Shown here: piece by piece, positions 8,882 through 17,047 of the stretch | Layout of the letters: every line of letters starts with the position of its first letter | Numbering within the stretch: the stretch's first letter is position 1 | Assembly: GCF_024741815.1 (NCBI RefSeq) | Contig: NZ_CP102951.1 | Location: forward strand, 5,594,001-5,658,000 | Source: Pseudomonas sp. LS1212 | GTDB taxonomy: Bacteria; Pseudomonadota; Gammaproteobacteria; Pseudomonadales; Pseudomonadaceae | Length of the DNA stretch: 64,000 nucleotides | Reading direction: 5' to 3' | Notes under the pieces: model-generated | Database searches by the model: none | The model's input: only the letters and a program-made list of their open reading frames with translations | What the model was told of the DNA's origin: nothing | Made by a program: the position numbers and the translations under genes

Positions 8882-9373
8882 TCAGGCCTGGCGCGGATCT
8901 GGATTTTCCAGAACGTTGTCTGTCTGCTCTGCGCGGAATTGCTTCAACACGGCATGGAATTGTGGATGCTTGGCACCCAGGATGCTTGCCGACAGCAGCG
9001 CAGCATTGATCGCACCCGCCTTGCCGATCGCCAGGGTCGCCACCGGAATCCCGGCGGGCATCTGCACGATCGAGAGCAACGAGTCGACGCCCGAGAGCAT
9101 CGATGATTGCACCGGCACGCCGAGCACCGGCAGGTGGGTCTTGGCCGCACACATGCCTGGCAGGTGCGCAGCGCCACCGGCGCCGGCGATGATCACCTCG
9201 ATGCCACGAGCCTCGGCTTCTTCGGCGTACTGGAACAGCAGGTCCGGGGTCCGGTGAGCAGAGACCACCTTGACCTCGTAGGGAATGCCGAGTTTTTCCA
9301 GCATGTCAGCGGTGTGGCTAAGGGTGGACCAATCGGACTTGGAGCCCATGATCACGCCAACCAGTGCGCTCAT
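8882..9373 (-). CDS. purE: N5-carboxyaminoimidazole ribonucleotide mutase PurE
   Basis: Cytoplasmic class I PurE of 163 aa that moves the carboxylate of N5-CAIR to carbon 4, giving CAIR. Residues 7-14 GVIMGSKSDW form the CAIR-binding loop, SAHRTPD near residue 45 carries the catalytic His, and AGGAAHLPGM near 75 is conserved. The start ATG 9373 has AGAGG 8 nt upstream. Upstream in-frame codons run through a terminator hairpin and are not coding. It is the first gene of purEK. Confidence 0.97.
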   Translation of the reverse strand: MSALVGVIMGSKSDWSTLSHTADMLEKLGIPYEVKVVSAHRTPDLLFQYAEEAEARGIEVIIAGAGGAAHLPGMCAAKTHLPVLGVPVQSSMLSGVDSLLSIVQMPAGIPVATLAIGKAGAINAALLSASILGAKHPQFHAVLKQFRAEQTDNVLENPDPRQA

Positions 9374-9410
9374 CGTTGTGCCTCTTCTCTTGGGCGCCCG
9401 CGGGCGCGTC

Positions 9411-9451
9411 AAAAAACAACAAGCCACGCGGGGCTACCGGCGTGGCTTGTT
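9411..9451 (-). terminator. Intrinsic terminator in the purE leader (possible attenuator)
   Basis: On the minus strand a perfect 12-bp stem (AACAAGCCACGC / GCGTGGCTTGTT) with a 10-nt loop is followed after one G by six T (9416-9411). It ends about 37 bp before the purE start, and no gene lies upstream on this strand, so it sits in the purE untranslated leader. A perfect GC palindrome (9394-9407, GCGCCCGCGGGCGC) comes next. A -10 candidate TATACT lies at 9497-9492. The rest of the 382-bp gap (9374-9755) shows no gene. Confidence 0.7.
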
Positions 9452-9755
9452 ATGCGAATTCTGATCCGGCCAGGTCGGCCAGAGGCCGCGCAGTATACCG
9501 CAAAGCTACGTGCCGGGCCCAGCCCGGTATACCGTCTGTCACCTTGAGCGCCAGCGCATCCCGGCGCCCCTGCTGGCCACTGCAAAGAACGTACTTTCAG
9601 GCTTCGTCATTCCTACAGGACTGCGCTCTTATTAGCACTGCATCTGTCTACCCGTTCTGAATAACAGCGCAAGCTGTACCAAGTCTAATTCCTGGCGAAG
9701 GCCTCTAGAACTCGATAACCCCTGGCCTTCCATACTTAGACAAGGAAATCAATTG

Positions 9756-10457
9756 ATGATGTTTAACAACTATCGCCTGCCCTTATTGGCATTGCTTCTG
9801 TCATTCCCCCCGCTGAGCAACGCCGAAGTTTTCCCCGCGCACATGGACCCAGTGCTGGCAATGCCGATAAACAACCCCGGTCCCGCTGTACGAGCCAGCC
9901 GGCTGGAGCCAATCAAGGTAACGGTGTTCCTGCATGACGATATTCCAGCAAATACGCGGGCCAGTATCAACGACAGCTACTTTTCGGCATGGCGCACCGA
10001 AATGGAATCCATCACAGGCCGAAAGGTTGAAATAAAATATATTGCCAACCAGGCACCCTTCAATAACCTTAAATATCAAAATGTCGCTCTTGACCCTTTG
10101 CTCCAGCAACTGGGATCCGATGTATACGAATACATTCGTCGGAACAATATAGAGATCAGCTCGTACCGCACGAACAAATTTCTCCTGCTCACGAAAAACA
10201 GCCTCAATGCCTCGAATGCCGGCGTCGCCTATCTGGGCGGTACCACTGCTATCGCATCAATGGCAACGTACACGTCCCCCGCCCACGAATTGGGCCATCT
10301 TCTCAATGGCACCCATGAACGATCGGCTGTTCTCTACAATGGCTGGTGGTGCGAGTCATATATCTTCCCGACTCGAATTGCATTTCGCTCCAATTGCTAT
10401 CGCTACAGCGATGGAAACCGCGAGGCCATTGCTGCCTACATCAGCGATGCCCCCTGA
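9756..10457 (+). CDS. Exported zinc metallopeptidase-like protein (HExxH...H)
   Basis: A 233-aa secreted protein. Residues 1-~23 form a signal peptide ending SNA. A zinc-binding motif HELGHLLNGTH occurs at residues 177-187 (H177, E178, H181, H187). This matches the metzincin pattern HExxHxxGxxH except that Asn stands where Gly is usual. Four or five residues of the C-terminal part are Cys or aromatic (GWWCESYIF, SNCYRYSDGN), so a disulphide is possible. Start: AAGGA 9 nt before ATG 9756. It is a single gene with lower GC than its neighbours. The peptidase family and substrate are not recognised. Confidence 0.75.
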   Translation: MMFNNYRLPLLALLLSFPPLSNAEVFPAHMDPVLAMPINNPGPAVRASRLEPIKVTVFLHDDIPANTRASINDSYFSAWRTEMESITGRKVEIKYIANQAPFNNLKYQNVALDPLLQQLGSDVYEYIRRNNIEISSYRTNKFLLLTKNSLNASNAGVAYLGGTTAIASMATYTSPAHELGHLLNGTHERSAVLYNGWWCESYIFPTRIAFRSNCYRYSDGNREAIAAYISDAP

Positions 10458-10493
10458 GCCTTGAATCACAGCAGAGTTCGATCCGGACTCTGC

Positions 10494-11405
10494 TCAAGAT
10501 TTTTCAAGCCCTGCTGCTGTTTCCAGTTTGCGCCACAACAGGCGGACATTAGCCTTGCGCACCAGCGCACAACGGTACAACCGGATTTCCAACGGCACAT
10601 GCCACTGCGGGCCACCACAGATCACCAGTTCCCCACGGGCCAACTCGGCACGCGCACTGAGCTGAGGCACCCAGGCGATCCCCAGCCCTTCGAGCGCCAT
10701 GCTCTTGAGACTGTCGGCCATTGCGGTTTCATAAACCGTGGTAAATCGCAGGTTACGCTGGCGCAACAACAGATTTACCGAACGCCCGAGAAAGGCCCCT
10801 GCACTGTAGGCCAACAACGGCACACTGCCCTCGCCTTCCAGGTCGAACAGGGGCTTGCCGTCGGCATCGGCGGCACAGACCGGGAGCATTTCGGTATGGC
10901 CCAGGTGCAATGAAGGAAAAATCTCCGAATCCATCTGCAAGGCAGCATCCGGGTCGTAGAACGCGAGCATCAGATCGCAACCACCCTCGCGCAAGGCGTG
11001 CACGGCATCGCCAACGTTGGTCGCGACCAGGCGCGTAGCGATATTCAGCCCCTCATTGCGCAACTGGGCGATCCAGCGCGGAAAGAAGCCGAGGGCCAGC
11101 GAGTGGGCTGCTGCCACCTGCATGACCTCGCCCTGCCCGCCTTCCAGATGGTGAAGGTGGCGCAAGACCTCACCCAACTGCTCGACCACTGTGCGCGCAG
11201 TCACCAGGAAAAGCTGGCCGGCAGCGGTCAGCTCGATCGGTGTACGCGAACGGTTGACCAGAGTCAGACCCAGCGCTGCTTCAAGGCTGCGGATCCGCCG
11301 GCTGAAGGCCGGCTGGGTGACGAAGCGGCGCTCGGCCGCCTGAGAAAAACTACGGGTTGCAGCCAAGGCGCTGAAATCTTCCAGCCACTTGCTTTCAAGG
11401 TTCAT
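10494..11405 (-). CDS. LysR-type transcriptional regulator divergent from aspA
   Basis: A 303-aa regulator with an N-terminal winged HTH (residues ~7-65, SFSQAAERRFVTQPAFSRRI) and a LysR substrate-binding domain. The start at 11405 has GGAGGA 5 nt upstream. The N-terminus (NLESKWLEDFSALAATRSFS) resembles, from memory, the YjiE/HypT type of LysR protein that senses hypochlorite in E. coli, but that is a weak inference. Divergence from aspA suggests it may control aspA, itself, or both. Confidence 0.88.
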   Translation of the reverse strand: MNLESKWLEDFSALAATRSFSQAAERRFVTQPAFSRRIRSLEAALGLTLVNRSRTPIELTAAGQLFLVTARTVVEQLGEVLRHLHHLEGGQGEVMQVAAAHSLALGFFPRWIAQLRNEGLNIATRLVATNVGDAVHALREGGCDLMLAFYDPDAALQMDSEIFPSLHLGHTEMLPVCAADADGKPLFDLEGEGSVPLLAYSAGAFLGRSVNLLLRQRNLRFTTVYETAMADSLKSMALEGLGIAWVPQLSARAELARGELVICGGPQWHVPLEIRLYRCALVRKANVRLLWRKLETAAGLEKS

Positions 11406-11460
11406 GAAGTCCTCCGGGGACCGGCCAAACGGCTTCACACGTTCTATTCAAATTTGGCGT

Positions 11461-11498
11461 CACACTAACATTATGCCGTTTATGCATAGGGCAGTGTG
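11461..11498. promoter_or_regulatory. Inverted repeat in the LysR-aspA divergent promoter
   Basis: CACACT (11461-11466) and AGTGTG (11493-11498) are inverted arms 26 bp apart, between the divergent LysR gene and aspA. LysR proteins bind dyad sites in such positions. The spacing is long, so this is only a candidate operator. Confidence 0.3.
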
Positions 11499-11584
11499 TA
11501 ACAGCATTGGCCCGAAATTCTCCGCAGGCCTAGCATTGGCAGCATTCCGGCACAGGCCGGGCCCTTACTGAGAATATCTCTATC

Positions 11585-13009
11585 ATGTCCTCCGCTGCAT
11601 CATTGCGCATCGAAAAAGACCTGCTTGGCGCTCTCGAAGTCCCCGCTGAAGCGTACTACGGCATCCAGACCCTGCGAGCGGTGAATAACTTCCGCCTCTC
11701 CGGCGTTCCGATCTCGCACTACCCCAAGCTGGTCGTGGCCCTGGCCATGGTCAAGCAAGCCGCTGCCGACGCCAACCGTCAGCTCGGCCACCTCAGCGAT
11801 GCCAAGCATGCCGCCATCAGCGAAGCCTGTGCACGCCTGATCCGCGGTGACTTCCATGAGCAGTTCGTGGTCGACATGATTCAAGGCGGCGCTGGCACTT
11901 CGACCAACATGAATGCCAACGAAGTCATCGCCAACATCGCGCTGGAGGCCATGGGCCACAGCAAGGGCGAATACCAGTACCTGCACCCGAACAATGACGT
12001 GAACATGGCACAGTCGACCAACGACGCCTACCCGACGGCTATCCGCCTGGGTCTGCTGCTCGGTCACGACGCCCTGCTCGCCAGCCTCGACAGCCTGATC
12101 CAGGCCTTCGCCGCCAAAGGTGAAGAGTTCAGCCACGTCCTGAAGATGGGCCGTACCCAACTGCAAGACGCAGTGCCGATGACCCTCGGCCAGGAATTCC
12201 GCGCGTTCGCCACCACGCTGACCGAAGACCTTCAGCGTCTGCGCACCCTCGCGCCGGAAGTTCTCACTGAAGTGAACCTGGGCGGTACTGCCATCGGTAC
12301 CGGCATCAACGCCGACCCTGGCTACCAGCACCTGGCTGTTTCGCGCCTGGCAACCATCAGCGGCCAGCCGCTGGTACCGGCTGCCGACCTGATCGAAGCC
12401 ACCTCCGACATGGGCGCTTTCGTGCTGTTCTCCGGCATGCTCAAGCGTACTGCGGTCAAGCTGTCGAAGATCTGCAACGACCTGCGCCTGCTCTCCAGCG
12501 GTCCGCGTACCGGCATCAACGAAATCAACCTGCCAGCGCGTCAGCCGGGCAGCTCGATCATGCCAGGCAAGGTCAACCCGGTGATCCCGGAAGCGGTCAA
12601 CCAGGTCGCCTTTGAAATCATCGGCAACGATTTGGCCCTGACCATCGCTGCTGAAGGCGGCCAGTTGCAACTGAACGTGATGGAGCCGCTGATCGCCTAC
12701 AAGATCTTCGACTCGATCGGCCTGCTGCAACGCGCCATGGATATGCTGCGCGAACACTGCATCGTCGGCATCACTGCCAATGAACAACGTTGCCGTGAAC
12801 TGGTCGAACACTCGATCGGCCTGGTTACTGCGCTGAACCCGTACATCGGTTACGAAAACGCCACCCGTATCGCCCGTATCGCCCTCGAGAGCGGTCGCGG
12901 GGTGCTGGAACTGGTACGCGAGGAAGGCCTGCTCGACGACGCGATGCTCGCCGACATCCTGCGCCCGGAAAACATGATTGCTCCACGCTTGGTGCCTCTG
13001 AAGGCCTAA
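11585..13009 (+). CDS. aspA: Aspartate ammonia-lyase AspA
   Basis: Cytoplasmic 474-aa lyase of the fumarase/aspartase superfamily that converts L-aspartate to fumarate and ammonia. Visible signatures are GAGTSTNMNANEV near residue 100, DAVPMTLGQEF near 198 and the mobile active-site loop GSSIMPGKVNPVIPE near 320, which contains the catalytic Ser. Length is normal for the family. It stands alone between the divergent LysR gene and a strong terminator. With the asparaginase at 31819 it could take asparagine to fumarate. Confidence 0.97.
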   Translation: MSSAASLRIEKDLLGALEVPAEAYYGIQTLRAVNNFRLSGVPISHYPKLVVALAMVKQAAADANRQLGHLSDAKHAAISEACARLIRGDFHEQFVVDMIQGGAGTSTNMNANEVIANIALEAMGHSKGEYQYLHPNNDVNMAQSTNDAYPTAIRLGLLLGHDALLASLDSLIQAFAAKGEEFSHVLKMGRTQLQDAVPMTLGQEFRAFATTLTEDLQRLRTLAPEVLTEVNLGGTAIGTGINADPGYQHLAVSRLATISGQPLVPAADLIEATSDMGAFVLFSGMLKRTAVKLSKICNDLRLLSSGPRTGINEINLPARQPGSSIMPGKVNPVIPEAVNQVAFEIIGNDLALTIAAEGGQLQLNVMEPLIAYKIFDSIGLLQRAMDMLREHCIVGITANEQRCRELVEHSIGLVTALNPYIGYENATRIARIALESGRGVLELVREEGLLDDAMLADILRPENMIAPRLVPLKA

Positions 13010-13058
13010 GCCGCAAAACGCTCACCAGGTCGAGGGACTAGACACCTCTCACCTTTTG

Positions 13059-13095
13059 AGGGCCCAGGGAAGATTCCCGGGGCCCTTTTTTTTTT
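13059..13095 (+). terminator. Intrinsic terminator of aspA
   Basis: Stem AGGGCCC / GGGCCCT with an inner GGGAA/TTCCC stem, followed by a run of ten T. It lies about 50 bp after the aspA stop and marks the left edge of the accessory region. Confidence 0.9.
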
Positions 13096-13119
13096 GCCCT
13101 GAGTATCTGCGACATGGCT

Positions 13120-13240
13120 GCTGCAGGAGCGGACCAGGCCGCGAACGGGCGCGCAGCGGCCGCATTCTGTTGATGCATAACTTTGGATCGGGAACCGGGA
13201 CCGCTTTGCGGCCCTTCGCGGCCGGGTCCGCTCCTACAGC
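13120..13240. repeat. Pair of inverted REP elements (BIME-like)
   Basis: Two ~42-bp copies in opposite orientation, 13120-13161 and 13199-13240. The first begins GCTGCAGGAGCGGACC and the complement of the second begins GCTGTAGGAGCGGACC. Each is itself palindromic (GGCCGCGAA..). This matches the paired REP arrangement common between Pseudomonas genes. It separates the core aspA gene from the catabolic island. Confidence 0.8.
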
Positions 13241-13294
13241 GCGACCCCATCGGGTTACTTATCGCCTTCCTCTAAATAAAGATAGAAACCGCGT

Positions 13295-13312
13295 TGTTTT
13301 ACATACAAAACA
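13295..13312. promoter_or_regulatory. Candidate operator 1 upstream of the ABC genes
   Basis: TGTTTTACATACAAAACA has perfect inverted arms TGTTTT/AAAACA, extending to 7 bp with flanking T/A. It shares 15 of 18 bases with the site at 13421 and 15 of 18 with the site at 28371. A weaker relative (TGCGTTACCTAAAAAAGC) lies at 13336-13353. Confidence 0.55.
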
Positions 13313-13420
13313 AAGTGGCACTTTGATCTCATTTCTGCGTTACCTAAAAAAGCACTCTTTCTTCGCGATTGCGCAAGTTGCGTCCAGGGAATGTGCAGTT
13401 TCGTGTCACAGAAGAAACCG

Positions 13421-13438
13421 TGTTTCATATATAAAACA
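13421..13438. promoter_or_regulatory. Candidate operator 2 upstream of the ABC genes
   Basis: TGTTTCATATATAAAACA, a near-perfect palindrome. With the bases either side the arms are GTGTTT/AAACAC. It belongs to the same 18-bp family as the sites at 13295, 13538, 28262 and 28371. Confidence 0.55.
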
Positions 13439-13521
13439 CAACTAAAACAAGCGTTTTTATGTAACCAATTAATAAATAAAGCATTTTTTATTTAATCAAC
13501 GTATTTCCATATCTGGCATTG

Positions 13522-13555
13522 TTCATGCACTAAACGACGTATCACCTATAAAACA
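13522..13555 (+). promoter_or_regulatory. Promoter-proximal element of the catabolic operon (operator 3)
   Basis: CGTATCACCTATAAAACA at 13538-13555 ends 17 bp before the first start codon of the operon. TATAAA (13547-13552) could be the -10 and TTCATG (13522-13527) a weak -35 with a 19-bp spacer. The 34-bp block matches the block before the porin (28355-28388) at 24 of 34 positions, including an identical CCTATAAAACA. This indicates shared regulation. If the -10 reading is right, the leader is short. Confidence 0.5.
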
Positions 13556-13572
13556 GACCAGAGACCTTCCCA

Positions 13573-14424
13573 ATGGCTGTGAAAGAGATGTACGCAATCG
13601 CCCCACAATGGAATACACCAGCGCTCAAGGAAGATCTCGAGCCGACAGAAATTGAGTTCCGTCAAGTCGGCAAATGCTTCCCGGCAAAGGGGAAGTCAGA
13701 AGCGCCTTTCGCCATCCGTGACGTGAATTTCAAGATTCGCCGCGGCGAAGTGGTTTCGATCATCGGCCCATCCGGCTGCGGCAAAAGCACCATCCTGAAC
13801 ATGGGCTCGGGTCTTTATCGTCCCAGCGAAGGCGAAGTCTTCGTGGGTGGCGAAGCCGTCACCGGCCCCGTGCGCAAAGTGGCGTTCATGCTGCAGAAAG
13901 ACCTGCTGATGCCATGGCGCAGTATTCGTCGCAACGTCGAGCTGGGCCTGGAGATCCAGGGCATGCCTGCCGCCAAGCGCCAGCCAATCGCCGAAGATCT
14001 ACTCAAGCGCTGCCATCTGCAAGGCTTTGCCGACCACTACCCCTTCCAGCTGTCAGGTGGCATGCGTCAACGCGCTGCCCTGGCCCGCACCCTGGCCATC
14101 GATCCGCAAGTGCTGTTCCTCGACGAGCCATTCTCGGCTCTGGATGCCCAGACCAAGATGATCCTGCAACAGGACATGGCACGGATGCTCTTTGAAGAGA
14201 AGAAAACCGCGCTGTTCATCACTCACGACCTGGTCGAGGCGATTGCAATGTCCGATCGCCTTCTGGTCATGAGCGCCCGCCCCGGCACCATCATCGAAGA
14301 AATCACCGTCGACCTGCCATTCCGGGAGAACCCCCTGGAACGTCGCAAGCTGCCGGAAATCGGTCCTCTGGCCGGTCGCCTGATGGAACTGCTGAAAGTC
14401 GGCGAAGACACCGAACTGCATTGA
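13573..14424 (+). CDS. ABC transporter ATP-binding protein (NitT/TauT type)
   Basis: A 283-aa ATPase of an importer in the nitrate/taurine/sulfonate (NrtD/SsuB/TauB) class. Walker A GPSGCGKST is at residues 65-73, the signature LSGGMRQR at 160-167, Walker B LFLDEP at 181-186 and the H-loop THDL at ~217. It energises the permease at 15494 with the binding protein at 14464. As first gene of the catabolic operon, directly after the shared operator family, it is probably co-induced with the degradative enzymes and imports their substrate. Confidence 0.92.
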   Translation: MAVKEMYAIAPQWNTPALKEDLEPTEIEFRQVGKCFPAKGKSEAPFAIRDVNFKIRRGEVVSIIGPSGCGKSTILNMGSGLYRPSEGEVFVGGEAVTGPVRKVAFMLQKDLLMPWRSIRRNVELGLEIQGMPAAKRQPIAEDLLKRCHLQGFADHYPFQLSGGMRQRAALARTLAIDPQVLFLDEPFSALDAQTKMILQQDMARMLFEEKKTALFITHDLVEAIAMSDRLLVMSARPGTIIEEITVDLPFRENPLERRKLPEIGPLAGRLMELLKVGEDTELH

Positions 14425-14463
14425 TCAACGCCTCACGGCTCATCAACGGATTCAGGAGTACGC

Positions 14464-15465
14464 ATGTTCAAGACTCTCTTTCAACGATTCGGTCAGGCCT
14501 CGTTGGTCGCCCTCGGCTTGAGCCTGGCGCTCAATGCCCAGGCTCAGCCGACCAACGTGACCTACTTGCTGCCTGCTCCACCGAACTCCCCGGCCTTCGC
14601 CCCGTGGATCATCGCCAAGGAAAAGGGCTACTACGCCAGCAAGGACCTGAACCTGGAGTTCATCGCTGCCAAGGGCGGTGTCGATGTGGCCAAGCAGGTC
14701 GGCGCCGGTAACGCCATGCTCGGCGGTGCCCTCGGCGACACCCCGATCGTGGTGCGGGCCAATGGCATTCCGGTGCGCGCCGTTGCTGTGTTGGGTGCTG
14801 GTGGCGTGACCATGGTCGCAACCAATGCCGCCGAGAACATCAACTCGATCAGCGACCTCAAGGGCAAGACCATGACCGTGATGTCCTATTCGGACACCAC
14901 CTACTACGCGTTGCTTGCCTCGCTGCGCAAGGCCGGCCTGAGCAAGACCGATGTCAATGTCCAGGCTGCCGGCCCAGCGGGTGTCTGGCAGCTGTTCTCG
15001 GCAAACAAGGCCCAGGCCATGGCCGGCGTACCGGATTGGGTCGTCAATGCCGAAGAGGCCGGGCTGCAGATCAAGCTGATTCCCCAGGAGCAGATTTTCG
15101 AAAGCATGGCCCAGGCCATCATCGCCTCGGACGATGCCATCAAGAACCACCCCGAGGTGATTCGCGGCGTGGTCCAGGCCACGTTGCAGGGCATGCAAGA
15201 CATCATCCAGGACCCGCATGCCGCCGCCGTGACCTTCGCCAAGGCCGTACCGGCCTATGCCGGCAAGGAAGCTTCGCTGGAGAAGACCTTCAAGCTCTAC
15301 GTGGAACACGTTTATGCCAACCAGAGCGTGTTGGGCCGTATCGATCCGGCGCGGCTGGACAAGGTCCGCAAGTTCTACGTGAGCGAAGGCATCGTCGCCA
15401 AGGAGCCTGCGCTGGACGAGCTCTATACCAACCAATTCATCGAAACCACGACGGCCGCTCAATAG
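14464..15465 (+). CDS. ABC transporter substrate-binding protein (NMT1/THI5-SsuA-like)
   Basis: A 333-aa periplasmic binding protein. Residues 1-~26 are a Sec signal peptide (cleavage after NAQAQ). The N-terminal lobe has FAPWIIAKEKGYYASKDLNL, the usual first helix region of NMT1/THI5-like proteins that bind sulfonates, nitrate, pyrimidines or aromatic acids. It lies 39 bp after the ATPase and should decide what the system imports. The ligand is unknown; context suggests the aromatic or heteroaromatic substrate of the downstream enzymes. Confidence 0.9.
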   Translation: MFKTLFQRFGQASLVALGLSLALNAQAQPTNVTYLLPAPPNSPAFAPWIIAKEKGYYASKDLNLEFIAAKGGVDVAKQVGAGNAMLGGALGDTPIVVRANGIPVRAVAVLGAGGVTMVATNAAENINSISDLKGKTMTVMSYSDTTYYALLASLRKAGLSKTDVNVQAAGPAGVWQLFSANKAQAMAGVPDWVVNAEEAGLQIKLIPQEQIFESMAQAIIASDDAIKNHPEVIRGVVQATLQGMQDIIQDPHAAAVTFAKAVPAYAGKEASLEKTFKLYVEHVYANQSVLGRIDPARLDKVRKFYVSEGIVAKEPALDELYTNQFIETTTAAQ

Positions 15466-15493
15466 TCGCTGGTAACAACAAGGTACTGACACG

Positions 15494-16270
15494 ATGAAAA
15501 GCCTGAATAACTCCATGCTCGGCAGCATGGCCCTGCTGATCCTGTTTCTGCTGCTCTGGCAATGGGGCCCCGGCCTGCTCGGCATGCCCGAGTTCGTCAT
15601 GCCGCAACTGACCCGCGTCGCCGAAGAAAGCGTGGTGATGTGGCAATCGAGTGGCCTGCTCCAGCACACCCTGATCACCGCCTTCGAAATTATCGTCGGC
15701 TTTGGTCTCGGCGCCTTGCTGGGCGTAGTCATCGGCGTGTCGCTGGGCCTCTCGCCTTCGGCCGAAGCCATTCTCTCGCCTTACATCCTGGCGCTGCAGA
15801 TCGCACCGAAGGTCGCCTTCGCCCCGCTGTTCGTGATGTGGCTGGGCTACACCATCTACCCGAAGATCCTCATTGCCATCCTGATCGTGTTCTTCCCGGT
15901 AATGATCAACGTGCTCTCGGCGATCCGTACCGTGGACCCGGACATGATCAACCTGGTCCGCACCATGAACGCCAGCCGCTGGCAGATCTTCCGCCTGGTG
16001 GAACTCCCTTCGGCCATGGCCGCGCTGTTCTCCGGCCTGCGTATCGCGTCGACCCTCGCCGTGATCGGCGTCACCGTTGGCGAATTGGTCGGCGGCAACC
16101 AGGGCCTGGGCTTCCTGCTGGTCGATTCCGAAGGTCAGGGCAATACCGCCGGGGTCTTCGTCGCCATCGTCATGCTCACCTTGATCGGCGTGTTGGCCTA
16201 CGGCGCGGTGGTCTGGGCCGAGAAACGCGTCCTGCACTACATGCCCAAAGCCATGCTGAGTACCCAATGA
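15494..16270 (+). CDS. ABC transporter permease (SsuC/TauC-like)
   Basis: A 258-aa inner-membrane permease with about six hydrophobic segments. It carries the BPD_transp_1 coupling loop near residues 155-185 (MNASRWQIFRLVELPSAM). It partners the ATPase and binding protein just upstream. Its stop overlaps the next start in an ATGA arrangement (16267-16270), so translation with the following SDR is coupled. That ties the transporter to the catabolic enzymes. Confidence 0.92.
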   Translation: MKSLNNSMLGSMALLILFLLLWQWGPGLLGMPEFVMPQLTRVAEESVVMWQSSGLLQHTLITAFEIIVGFGLGALLGVVIGVSLGLSPSAEAILSPYILALQIAPKVAFAPLFVMWLGYTIYPKILIAILIVFFPVMINVLSAIRTVDPDMINLVRTMNASRWQIFRLVELPSAMAALFSGLRIASTLAVIGVTVGELVGGNQGLGFLLVDSEGQGNTAGVFVAIVMLTLIGVLAYGAVVWAEKRVLHYMPKAMLSTQ

Positions 16271-17034
16271 TGAGCCACTTCAATCGTCTCCTCGAAGGCC
16301 GTCGCGTGCTGGTGACCGGTGGCGCCCGCGGCCTGGGCCATGCATTCGCCCAGGCCCTTGGCCAGGCCGGTGCCCGGGTGGTGATCGCCGACATACTGGA
16401 CGAGCGTGTACAAACGACCGCCGCCGAACTGGCCGCACAAGGCCTGGATGTCAGCGGTATCGCCCTGGACCTGGGCAACCCCGACGCCATCAGCGCCTGC
16501 GTTGCCGAAGCGGTCGAGCGCCTGGGCGGGCTCGACGGGCTGGTCAACAACGCTTCGATCACCAACTCCGGCGGCAAGACCTGCGAAGAGCTGGACATCG
16601 ACACCTGGGACCAGGTCATGCAAGTCAACGTGCGCGGCACCTGGCTGATGACCCGCGCTTGTCTGCCGGCACTGCGCGCCAGCGGCAAGGGCGCGGTCGT
16701 CAACCTGGCCTCGGACACACCGCTGTGGGGCGCGCCAAACCTGCTGGCCTACGTCGCCAGCAAGGGCGCGATCATCGCCATGACCCGCAGCCTGGCCCGC
16801 GAACTGGGCAGCGACAACATCACGGTCAACGCGATCGCACCGGGCCTGGTCCTGGTCGAGGCGACAGCCTACGTACCCGAGGCGCGCCATCGCCTGTACA
16901 CCGAACAACGGGCGATTCAACGCCCGCAACTTCCCGAGGACGTCAGCGGAGCGGTGGTGTTCGCCCTCTCTGACTTGGCCCGATTCATCACTGGACAAAC
17001 CTTGCCGGTCAACGGCGGGTTCGTCATGCCTTGA
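16267..17034 (+). CDS. Short-chain dehydrogenase/reductase (canonical)
   Basis: A 255-aa Rossmann-fold oxidoreductase with TGGARGLG near residue 18 for the cofactor, NNAS near 95, and a complete catalytic triad: Ser in NLASDTPLWG, and Tyr and Lys in YVASKGA. D in VIADILDE, at the end of strand 2, suggests NAD preference. It could oxidise a cis-dihydrodiol or a hydroxyl of the pathway substrate, but which step is not decidable from sequence. The start overlaps the permease stop; ATG 16270 is an alternative. Confidence 0.88.
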   Translation: MMSHFNRLLEGRRVLVTGGARGLGHAFAQALGQAGARVVIADILDERVQTTAAELAAQGLDVSGIALDLGNPDAISACVAEAVERLGGLDGLVNNASITNSGGKTCEELDIDTWDQVMQVNVRGTWLMTRACLPALRASGKGAVVNLASDTPLWGAPNLLAYVASKGAIIAMTRSLARELGSDNITVNAIAPGLVLVEATAYVPEARHRLYTEQRAIQRPQLPEDVSGAVVFALSDLARFITGQTLPVNGGFVMP

Positions 17035-17047
17035 TCTGGAGACAGCC

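Noticed and set aside
13511..13529. A TGGCAT...TGCA pair before the ABC operon that looks like a sigma-54 promoter
   Set aside because: The GG to GC spacing is one base too long (12 instead of 11), and no sigma-54 activator gene is nearby.
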